Shown here in pieces: positions 9,600-16,866 of a DNA stretch of 64,000 nt (positions are counted from its first letter, which is position 1; the number at the start of each line of letters is the position of its first letter). The notes below the pieces were generated by a model. It was not told where the DNA came from. It did not search any database and worked only from the letters and a program-made list of their open reading frames with translations. Location of the stretch: positions 5,209,798 through 5,273,797 of the forward strand of contig NZ_CP036261.1 in NCBI RefSeq assembly GCF_007741475.1. The letters run 5' to 3'. Both the position numbers and the translations under genes were made by a program. Origin of the DNA: Rosistilla ulvae (lineage in GTDB: Bacteria > Planctomycetota > Planctomycetia > Pirellulales > Pirellulaceae).

Positions 9600-10910
9600 T
9601 CATCCAGCCAAACGACGGGCGAATTCCGGTTTCGTGTCGCGGAGGATCTCGAGGATCTGTTTTCGCATCTCCGCCGTCAGGTGTTCGTCCTCGGGAGATT
9701 CGACGGTCCCTTGCAGAATGCCCGCCAGTTTGTCGAGCACGCGGGTACGGACTTCGTCGGGCAGTCCATCGAAGGCGGGAGAGTAGATCAGGTAGCTGCA
9801 CGGGTACTGGAACAGCCGTTGTTTTAAGTCGAGGTCGCGGAGCGAACGCCCCTTGGAATCCTTGATGCCACGATCTATGAAATCGTTGGCAAACGTGCTG
9901 CTGCCCGCAACGCGATCGCTCAGTTCGAATTCGTCACGCATCAAAAGGTAGCGCAGCACGCGCTCTGCCGACGCGGCGATCCGCCGGTTGGCGCTCTCGC
10001 TGATGTGTCCCTCTTCGCGTTCCAGAAACTTGTTCATCTGAAACGATTGATGCAACGCCTGACGCGTTTCATAGTTCGCCGCGGCGATCGCGTTGTGCAT
10101 CTGCGTTTGATGCTCCAGCACCATCAGCGCGACGATATCGCTGTGCGGCGACAGGTAGCGGTTGGTCGAGAGCAAGGTGTCGAGGGTCTGCAGATTTGCA
10201 CCTCGGTCGAGCTCCGGTTCGCGACTCTCCGCTTCGCTGAACAGCATGTTCCCCATGTGCCGCATCGTGCCGTGCTGCCCCGTCACATACCATCCACCCC
10301 AACGCTCCTCCAACGGGCTCGTCTGGTCGGTCGTGAACGTACCGCTCCCCAAAATCGGTTGGCCATCGGAATCGGGATAGACGCTGCGGACCAAATATCC
10401 AGGAACATATTGGGTGCGGCTGCTGGCGTGACACGAGAGGCATTGGCCGCGATCGCGCACAAATTTTGGCGGCTTCGATTCGGTCTGCTCGAGCGTGTAG
10501 AAGGTCGCACCCTGCTGTGGATCGGTCGCCGCGATCTCCAACACATCGCCGCGCACGCACCAACCGACGTAGACGTCGTCGTTAAAGTAAAGTGCTCTCG
10601 GAGTCCGCGGTGCAATGCGGGAACGCTGCAAACTGGTCTTCGAAAAGACGAGCGTCTGCGAACTGATCGGGACATCTAAAGCTTCGAGCACCGACTCCAG
10701 ATAGCCGTGCTGCCGATCGAACTGAAGCTGCAGTTCGCCCGATTCGATCTTCGCCGACAACTGAGTAATCCGATCGTCGACCGAAGCCTTGTGGTAATCG
10801 ATCGGCGGGCTTTCGTACGTGTCCGTTTGCGCGTTGGCGGGGGAGGGAACAGAGAACAAGCCGATACTCAACAGAGCTGCTGAGCGGATGATTCGGAGTA
10901 CTTTGGTCAT
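9600..10910 (-). CDS. Secreted c-type haem-motif protein, unknown function
   Basis: Exported protein of about 436 residues with a signal peptide (residues 1-28, ending PANAQ) and a single CxxCH haem c motif, CLSCH at 157-161. The rest is predicted soluble, with several His and Met residues after the motif that could act as axial ligands. I know no family name; it resembles the mono-haem periplasmic proteins of planctomycetes. It diverges from an Rrf2 regulator gene and, like the DUF3365 haem protein on the other side of that regulator, carries one haem site, suggesting a shared redox or stress role. The ATG at 10910 is chosen because the signal peptide starts there; the open frame upstream lacks such a feature. 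Confidence 0.7.
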   Translation of the reverse strand: MTKVLRIIRSAALLSIGLFSVPSPANAQTDTYESPPIDYHKASVDDRITQLSAKIESGELQLQFDRQHGYLESVLEALDVPISSQTLVFSKTSLQRSRIAPRTPRALYFNDDVYVGWCVRGDVLEIAATDPQQGATFYTLEQTESKPPKFVRDRGQCLSCHASSRTQYVPGYLVRSVYPDSDGQPILGSGTFTTDQTSPLEERWGGWYVTGQHGTMRHMGNMLFSEAESREPELDRGANLQTLDTLLSTNRYLSPHSDIVALMVLEHQTQMHNAIAAANYETRQALHQSFQMNKFLEREEGHISESANRRIAASAERVLRYLLMRDEFELSDRVAGSSTFANDFIDRGIKDSKGRSLRDLDLKQRLFQYPCSYLIYSPAFDGLPDEVRTRVLDKLAGILQGTVESPEDEHLTAEMRKQILEILRDTKPEFARRLAG

Positions 10911-11009
10911 GAGATCTTTTGCTCCAGCAACGCTTTGAAGGTGGGGAGGGGACTGGGCGGAGATCACGCCTGGCGTTGATCGGGGACGGCAAGTTAGTCT
11001 GAGGGGCAC

Positions 11010-11036
11010 CAGGTTCGCGAAATGGTTGCGAACCTG
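11010..11036. promoter_or_regulatory. Candidate operator for the Rrf2 regulator
   Basis: CAGGTTCGC at 11010-11018 and GCGAACCTG at 11028-11036 form a perfect 9-bp inverted repeat with a 9-nt spacer. It lies in the 222-bp divergent region between the haem-protein gene (start 10910) and the rrf2 gene (start 11133). A second, shorter dyad (CCTGT-N8-ACAGG, 11062-11079) follows. Rrf2 proteins bind dyads as dimers, so autoregulation and control of the divergent gene are plausible. Confidence 0.45.
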
Positions 11037-11132
11037 CACCAAAGTGTATAGAATTGAGCCTCCTGTGTCAAGAAACAGGTCGATTTCTGCTGCCGAGACC
11101 TGGTCCTTGCGAGCCCATCGAGAGAAGCCAAC

Positions 11133-11552
11133 ATGCTTTCTAAAACAGCTGAATACGCGCTGCGAGCGGTCGCCTGCTTGGGAGCCCAGCCGGGAACGAC
11201 TTCTCCCGCCGACGCGCTGGCGGAAAAAACGAAAGTTCCCCGTCGCTATCTAAACCGCGTGTTGCAGGATCTTGCCGCGGCGGGGTTGGTTCAATCGCGG
11301 CCCGGTCCAGGGGGCGGTTATCTGTTGGCTCGCGATACGGGAGAGGTCACGATCTTGGAGGTCGTCAACGCAGTCGGGCCGTTGGAGCGGATTCGCAAAT
11401 GTCCGTTGGGACTCGCTTCCCATACCGAACTGTGTCCGCTGCATGCGGAACTCGATCGCGCTTATGCCGCGACAGAAGAGGCGTTTCAAGGTGTCACGAT
11501 TAAACAGTTGGTCGAATCGACCAGCCCCATCGTGCCGCTGTGTGAAGTTTAA
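11133..11552 (+). CDS. Rrf2 family transcriptional regulator
   Basis: DNA-binding protein of 139 residues, the usual size for Rrf2/IscR/NsrR. The N-terminal winged helix has the family pattern [17 protein letters not shown] and the wing segment [11 protein letters not shown]. Cysteines at 15, 90 and 101 include the C-terminal pair in [16 protein letters not shown], matching the position where Fe-S-binding members hold their cluster, although the spacing of the last pair is wider than in NsrR. It may therefore sense redox state, NO or iron. The gene diverges from a haem-motif protein gene and is followed 21 bp later by a DUF3365 haem protein, which makes a small sensor-target locus likely. Confidence 0.88.
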   Translation: MLSKTAEYALRAVACLGAQPGTTSPADALAEKTKVPRRYLNRVLQDLAAAGLVQSRPGPGGGYLLARDTGEVTILEVVNAVGPLERIRKCPLGLASHTELCPLHAELDRAYAATEEAFQGVTIKQLVESTSPIVPLCEV

Positions 11553-11573
11553 TCAACGTGTAGGAGAGTGGCG

Positions 11574-12152
11574 ATGTGGTTCCGCGGGTTGTTGAGTCTG
11601 ATGTGTGCGATTGCTGTGATCTGTGTACCGTTGCAGGTCGGCCGCAGCGATCCTCCCGCCGCAGAAAAAACAGAGCCCGAAGCGAAGGCGATTCCTGATG
11701 CACTGCGGATGCCGGTCGCGGAGGCTCGCCAACGCGCCCGGCTGATGCACGACATCTACGCCGCCACACTCGATGTGATGCACCACCGCTATTTCCATGG
11801 GGGGCGAGCGATTGTGCCGGCCCGTGCGATGGAGGACATCTTCGAAGAGATTCAGCGCGACTCCCACACCGAAGCGCGTTGGATTTCGGTCAATCTGAAA
11901 CCGATGAGCATTCATCACAAACCGAAGACGAAATTTGAACAGCACGCCGCCGACGAGATTGCCAAGGGAGAGCCAGCTGTCGACATCGTCGAAGACGGCT
12001 ACTATCGCCGCGCCACCGCGATCCCAATGTCGGGCGGATGCATCGGTTGCCACGATGGGTTCTTTAAGAAGCCCACAAAAGAAGCCAAGTTCACGGGGCT
12101 TGTGATTAGCATTCCCGTAATCGACCAGCCCCACGGCGCCGGCGAGAAGTAG
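11574..12152 (+). CDS. DUF3365 (Tll0287-like) periplasmic haem protein
   Basis: Exported protein of 192 residues with an N-terminal signal segment (about 1-24) and a C-terminal CxxCH motif, CIGCH at 156-160. The layout, with a helical N-terminal part, the repeated His residues in MHHRYFHGG, and a late haem motif in an SGGCIGCHDGFF context, fits the DUF3365/Tll0287-like family, a sensor-like haem c fold. TAGGAGAG stands just before the ATG at 11574, which decides the start over the GTG at 11568. It follows the Rrf2 gene with a short gap and probably shares its transcript. The strong hairpin at 12207 ends the unit. Confidence 0.7.
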   Translation: MWFRGLLSLMCAIAVICVPLQVGRSDPPAAEKTEPEAKAIPDALRMPVAEARQRARLMHDIYAATLDVMHHRYFHGGRAIVPARAMEDIFEEIQRDSHTEARWISVNLKPMSIHHKPKTKFEQHAADEIAKGEPAVDIVEDGYYRRATAIPMSGGCIGCHDGFFKKPTKEAKFTGLVISIPVIDQPHGAGEK

Positions 12153-12206
12153 TTTGGCAGAAGAGCGCACGGATCGGAAATGCGTGTGGTTCCGTCGCGC
12201 ATAAAA

Positions 12207-12241
12207 AAAGACTCCTCACACTGAATGTGTGAGGAGTCTTT
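12207..12241. terminator. Bidirectional intrinsic terminator
   Basis: A perfect 15-bp stem (AAAGACTCCTCACAC / GTGTGAGGAGTCTTT) with a TGAAT loop, an A-run before and a T-run after. It sits between the convergent DUF3365 and DUF1559 genes and should stop transcription from both sides. Confidence 0.85.
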
Positions 12242-12272
12242 TCGTTAATCGCGTGAATTCGAAGTAGTGAAA

Positions 12273-13271
12273 CTACGGCAGGGTTACAGGACGACCGTCA
12301 TCACGAGCGATCAGCTTGTTGTAAACGTTGTCATATCCGCCGTGCAGATTCATTTGATAGTTGGAACTGGTCACGCTGGTTTCGGCGTTCATTTCAAACT
12401 CAACGGTTTCGGCGATAAAGTGAACACTGCCGTCACAGAAGACAAACATCGCTCCTCCCGGATGCATGCTGGAGAAGCCTTGTTGGCAACGCCATGAATC
12501 TTGCAAAGTGTTCATCTTCACGATTCCAGTGCCGACAACCGCAGAAGTCCAACCGGTGTTCTTTTTGTCGCCGATCCCAAAAACCGTTCCGGCAGCTTCG
12601 ATTCGCAGGTTGCCGTTGGGAGCGCGGTGCTGCCAGCGCCGTTCGCCCACTGCGATCGTGTTGGCAGTACCGTCGATGATGTCGCGGAATGCTGCGTTGT
12701 CGTTCTCTTCAAAAGGCCCTTTTTCGCCGGGGCTAGGGTTGTCGCGAGGTTCCCAAGTATCGTTGCTGGCGACGTAGTTGCTGGTTGCGATTTGTGCGTC
12801 ACTTGCACCGCCGAGCCCGGAGTGCATTTTGCGTTCGGCGTGCGTGTTGATATCGGGAGCGATATCCGACGGACAGCGGAACGCGGCGACGGGCGATTGC
12901 ATCAGCGTCAACAGATCGGGGGTGTTTGCAGCGTCGTGCAACTTGATCGTCCCGACCTGCAACGCATCGAACAACGGTTGTTGTTCAACAAAGGGCAGGA
13001 TCGATGCACCCCAACCCCAGTACGATTTGTCCAGCGTGGCAACGCCCGCCTCGCCACTGTTCGCCAACCAAGCAGCAGGAAACTTTTTGTAGGTGTCGTG
13101 GTAGTTGTGCAATGCCAAACCAATCTGCTTCAGATTGTTGCTGCACTGCATCCGCCGGGCCGCTTCGCGAGCCGCTTGGACTGCGGGAAGCAACAGCCCA
13201 ACCAAGATGCCGATGATCGCAATGACCACCAACAATTCCACTAACGTAAAACCTGAATGACGACGTTTCAT
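12273..13271 (-). CDS. DUF1559 prepilin-like secreted protein
   Basis: Member of the expanded planctomycete DUF1559 family, 332 residues. It begins with a type IV prepilin leader and hydrophobic helix (GFTLVELLVVIAIIGILVG), where prepilin peptidase would cut after the Gly. The family hallmarks follow: the QAAREAARRMQCSNNLKQIG helix, a central beta-rich domain, and the C-terminal H-x-G...FCDGSVHF segment. GGAGGTTATAAG before the ATG at 13271 fixes the start. These proteins are thought to form pseudopilus-like surface structures, but the role of single members is not known. A small lipoprotein gene lies upstream on the same strand. Confidence 0.93.
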   Translation of the reverse strand: MKRRHSGFTLVELLVVIAIIGILVGLLLPAVQAAREAARRMQCSNNLKQIGLALHNYHDTYKKFPAAWLANSGEAGVATLDKSYWGWGASILPFVEQQPLFDALQVGTIKLHDAANTPDLLTLMQSPVAAFRCPSDIAPDINTHAERKMHSGLGGASDAQIATSNYVASNDTWEPRDNPSPGEKGPFEENDNAAFRDIIDGTANTIAVGERRWQHRAPNGNLRIEAAGTVFGIGDKKNTGWTSAVVGTGIVKMNTLQDSWRCQQGFSSMHPGGAMFVFCDGSVHFIAETVEFEMNAETSVTSSNYQMNLHGGYDNVYNKLIARDDGRPVTLP

Positions 13272-13462
13272 CTTATAACCTCCACAAAATCGAACAAATA
13301 GAAAAGCACTTAGAACCTATTAAGAACAGTTGAGTGGTGAATCGACTTCACGAATCTCGAACTGCGTATGGAACTTCAAAAAAACAACAGCAACGGAGTG
13401 CCGCAATTCCACAACACGGCGAATTAGCACCACTCCCAATGCCCTCCGTTGAACCCAACCGG

Positions 13463-13627
13463 TCAACGCGATGGGGTTGGAGTCGACTCCATTTGGCCCG
13501 GCGAAGGAGTCACGACATCGGGGGTTGGGTAATAGTTTTCGTTAGGGTCGGCTGGGGGCTCCTGGCACCCAGCGATCAAACCAAAACATAGAACGGCAAG
13601 CGATAAACAGGCACGCATCGTATTCAT
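13463..13627 (-). CDS. Small lipoprotein upstream of the DUF1559 gene
   Basis: Short protein of 54 residues starting at the ATG at 13627, with a lipoprotein signal peptide (MRACLSLAVLCFGLIAGC; lipobox LIAGC) and a Pro/Thr-rich tail of about 33 residues. Such small, proline-rich lipoproteins are often found beside DUF1559 genes in planctomycetes, and here the two share strand with a 191-bp gap. An alternative start four codons later (13618) would also keep the signal peptide. Function unknown. Confidence 0.65.
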   Translation of the reverse strand: MNTMRACLSLAVLCFGLIAGCQEPPADPNENYYPTPDVVTPSPGQMESTPTPSR

Positions 13628-14622
13628 GAATGACAACCCCAATATTCCCTGGATGGTGAAACGATTGTTTCGGAAAAGTATCCGTATCGCAGCGGCGAAG
13701 ACCCTGCAAAACAAGCTGTTTGGTGATGACTGGAAATCGACGGCCCAAGTGTTTGCATCGAGTGCCTACGTCGAGCGTCGCCTGAATGAACCTCGAGAAA
13801 AGTGCTGTCGAATGAGGTCAATCAAATTTGCATTTGTGATGAGCGGAACGTTTTGAATCTTAGACACGAGTGAGGAATTAGGAAAGTGTCTTTCTTGAGC
13901 ATCCAACAAGACGTTACGCCTGGCTACTCGTCACTGCGCCCCGGTTTAAGTGGGCTTCCCGCCCGGTAGATGTCAGACTGTAATAATTTGCCACGCCTCA
14001 AACCGCCCCCCTCAGAGCACGCCTCGCATCCACGACGCGTGGACCGATCAACACCGCTCACTTGCCGATCAAACATTGCCAAAGATACCACCCACCTGGA
14101 GTCCGGTGCGTGGCCGCCATGATTTGCGATTTTCGCAACCACAACAGGCTAAAAGTTTTATTTTTTTGGGTTCTGCATTTTGGACGAGACTCGACACTAT
14201 CGGTTACGAGCAAAAAAGGCCCTTGGGCCCACCGTTCTCGCCGCTAAAGCAGTTCAGGGATTGCGTCGGTTCAAATCCGGTGTGCTGCAAACATCCCACC
14301 GCACTGATCGTCCGTTCGGACGTCTTATTATAAGCTGCGGAGCCTTGGAGATTGGGGAGGGCAAAATCTAATCGCCCCATTGCACGACCTGATTCCCACT
14401 GAAAGCTGGGAAAACGGTCGATCCAGACCTTCCGACTGGCCCATTCGATGTGGCGTAAGTCCATATTTGCGAATGGCTTAAGGATCGTGCGACCATGTTT
14501 AGACAGCCCGTTTTCAACTTTTGCTTCGGCAGAGATCTGCTGCGTAAACCTGCATTTCCGAAAAAATGCTGTCACACTGGAGGGCATCGCGACATGGTAA
14601 TGGCAAGCAACGAAAGGGAACG
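13628..14622. other. Intergenic region before the ECF sigma gene
   Basis: About 1 kb without a supported gene. Several frames of 60-130 codons are open but show no domain, signal peptide or ribosome binding site. It should contain the promoters of the lipoprotein gene and of the sigma-factor cluster; I could not pick out clear -35/-10 elements. Confidence 0.55.
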
Positions 14623-15141
14623 ATGCAACGCAGTGACTTCACAAAGATCGTCTTAGAGCACCAAGGCCGCATTCGGATGTTTATCCGGATGTTGGGTGCG
14701 GCGCCAGATGCTGTCGACGACCTGGCCCAGGATGTCTTTGTGATCGCGTACGAACGGCTGGAGATGCTCGAAGATATCGATCAGGCCGGTCCCTGGCTGC
14801 GTGCGATCGCCCGGAATTTGGTCCGCAACGAGTCGAGGAAATCGACTCGCCGCCGCCGAGTGGTCAACACCTCGCTAACCGACGTGATGCTGGGATTGGC
14901 CGACGAGCCGGATTCGGACGCTTGGACCGAAGAGTGGTTCGCCGCGTTGAAGGTCTGCTTGGAAAAGCTGCCTCAACACGGCCGAGCGTTGGTCGACGGC
15001 CGGTATCAGCAGGGGCAAAACGCATCCCAGCTGGCCGACCAAACCGACATGACCCCCGCAGCGGTGCGACAAGCGCTGTCGCGATTTCGGGGATTGTTGC
15101 GGCAATGCGTAGAAACTCGATTCCAGCAGGCGGGCGGATGA
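14623..15141 (+). CDS. ECF sigma factor, planctomycete type
   Basis: RNA polymerase sigma factor of 172 residues with region 2 (EHQGRIRMFIRMLGAAPDAVDDLAQDVFVIAY) and region 4 (helix-turn-helix near QLADQTDMTPAAVRQALSRFRGLL). The family commonly precedes FecR-LamG and PSCyt genes in the planctomycete-verrucomicrobia group. The ATG at 14623 has AAAGGGAACG upstream; the open frame before it is not conserved-looking. Its TGA overlaps the ATG of the next gene (ATGA), so the FecR-like protein, a probable membrane partner, is translationally coupled. It probably drives the cluster behind it. Confidence 0.88.
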   Translation: MQRSDFTKIVLEHQGRIRMFIRMLGAAPDAVDDLAQDVFVIAYERLEMLEDIDQAGPWLRAIARNLVRNESRKSTRRRRVVNTSLTDVMLGLADEPDSDAWTEEWFAALKVCLEKLPQHGRALVDGRYQQGQNASQLADQTDMTPAAVRQALSRFRGLLRQCVETRFQQAGG

Positions 15142-16853
15142 ACGAACATACCTTTGATGAACTGCTGAGCCAGTTTTTGGATGACGCGATCGGTGACGAG
15201 GATCTCGATCGCTTGGGAAAGATGATCGCGGGCGATGAATCGCTGCGGCAGCGGTATCGCGAAGAGGTCCAGATGGCCGAGGCTCTGGCGATGGTTGCCG
15301 GAGAAGATCGGTCGGCGGAGCTGTTCGCGGAGCGATTGGATCAACGGCTGGAAGCCGAATCGCAGAAGTTCGACTTCCTTAACCGAGTGCTCAATCGTTC
15401 CGGGAAGCTTGCCGAACGGAGCGTTATCCGCCGTTGGGCTCCCATCGTCGCAGGTGCCTTGGCGGCCAGCATCGTGATCGCGTTTGGCGCTGGACTGTCG
15501 ACTGGCCTGTGGCAGGGGCGGCATTCAGCACCCTCGATCGCCAATGCCGCGGGCGGACAATTGCCCGAACCGCCTCAACCAGCGGTCATCCCTCAGGAAC
15601 CTGTCGACGATTCGGTAGCGATTCTCAAGCAAGTCGTCGACGTCACCTGGACTGGAACAAATCAATACGAGGTGGGTGATTCGGTCTCTCCACGCGAGAT
15701 CATCGAGCTCGAATCGGGCTTGGTGCAAATGCAGTTCTTCCGCGGTGCGACGCTGACGCTGGAAGGTCCGGCGCGGTTGGAGATCAACGCCCCGGATCAA
15801 GTCATGTTGCACTCGGGACAGGCTTGGGCTCAGGTCCCCGTGCCGGCTCGCGGCTTCACCGTCCTAACCTCCGAAACCAAGATCGTCGACCTCGGGACCG
15901 AGTTTGGCGTTTCGGCGACTCCCGGTCAGCGGACGGAGGTTCGCGTCTTCGATGGTTTGGTCGAATTGTACGAACCGGCGAGCAAGCCGGATGGCGACAT
16001 GTTGCACTCGTTGGAAACCGGGCAAGCGATCAGCGTCGACGTCCAGGGACGCTCGACGCCGCTGTCGGATCAGGTCACGGCGATGCCTTCGGAATTGTTG
16101 CTGCGTGAAAAACGTTCGCAGCAGATCCGCGAAGGCTATCGCCGCTGGCAACGCTGGAGCGAGGAGTTCCGCGACGACCCGCGACTGCTGCTTTATTACA
16201 ACTTTGAATCTCCAGATGCCACGACATCGACGCTTCGCAACCAAGCTTCCGACACGCGGAAGCTGGACGGAGCGGTTGTTGGGGGCGCGTGGACACAGGG
16301 TCGCTGGCCGCAAAAGGGAGCGTTGGACTTCAAACGCCCCAGCGATCGCGTTCGGTTCCATGTGGCCGGCGACTTCGAATCGCTCACGCTGGCCGCTTGG
16401 GTCCGCGTCGATGGCCTCGACCGAATGCTCAGCTCGCTCCTTTTGACCGACCAGTGGGACAATGGCGAAGTGCATTGGCAGTTCGACCAATTGGGCCAAT
16501 TGGGACTTTCGGTCGGTGGTGCCCCCGACGTCAAGTGGCGGTACACGCAACCGTTAGTCGACCTGACTCAGCTGGGCCAATGGATCCATGTCGCATCGGT
16601 CTTCGATGGCGGTCGGCAAACGGTTCGCCATTACTTTAATGGCCAGCGAGTTGGCGACGAAGAATCGCTACAATTTGACGGCCGGTTGCGGATCGGCAAC
16701 GCGGAACTTGGCAACTGGGGGCGACCGCAATGGCAAGGCTCCCAAGCGATCCGCAATTTCAACGGTCGCATGGACGAATTCATCTTGATCGATGGCGCGT
16801 TGCAAGACGCGGAAATTTTGGAAATCTACGAAACGGGCAATCCCAATCGCTAA
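15138..16853 (+). CDS. FecR domain / LamG domain membrane protein
   Basis: Protein of 571 residues. A cytoplasmic N-terminal part of about 100 residues, probably contacting the sigma factor, is followed by one membrane helix (about 100-122, WAPIVAGALAASIVIAFGAG). A FecR-like beta domain follows (about 180-300, with TLTLEGPARLEINAP and FTVLTSETKIVDLGTEFGV), and a laminin-G/ConA-like domain at the C-terminus (about 350-565). The topology suits a periplasmic sensor that controls the sigma factor, as in FecR systems, but with a glycan-binding-like lectin domain added. The start overlaps the sigma-factor stop. It precedes the PSCyt gene by 13 bp. Confidence 0.88.
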   Translation: MNEHTFDELLSQFLDDAIGDEDLDRLGKMIAGDESLRQRYREEVQMAEALAMVAGEDRSAELFAERLDQRLEAESQKFDFLNRVLNRSGKLAERSVIRRWAPIVAGALAASIVIAFGAGLSTGLWQGRHSAPSIANAAGGQLPEPPQPAVIPQEPVDDSVAILKQVVDVTWTGTNQYEVGDSVSPREIIELESGLVQMQFFRGATLTLEGPARLEINAPDQVMLHSGQAWAQVPVPARGFTVLTSETKIVDLGTEFGVSATPGQRTEVRVFDGLVELYEPASKPDGDMLHSLETGQAISVDVQGRSTPLSDQVTAMPSELLLREKRSQQIREGYRRWQRWSEEFRDDPRLLLYYNFESPDATTSTLRNQASDTRKLDGAVVGGAWTQGRWPQKGALDFKRPSDRVRFHVAGDFESLTLAAWVRVDGLDRMLSSLLLTDQWDNGEVHWQFDQLGQLGLSVGGAPDVKWRYTQPLVDLTQLGQWIHVASVFDGGRQTVRHYFNGQRVGDEESLQFDGRLRIGNAELGNWGRPQWQGSQAIRNFNGRMDEFILIDGALQDAEILEIYETGNPNR

Positions 16854-16866
16854 CGTGGTAGAAGTT

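Noticed and set aside
14922-15137. N-terminal extension of the FecR/LamG protein
   Set aside because: It would overlap most of the sigma-factor gene; the ATG at 15138, overlapping the sigma stop, is the natural start.
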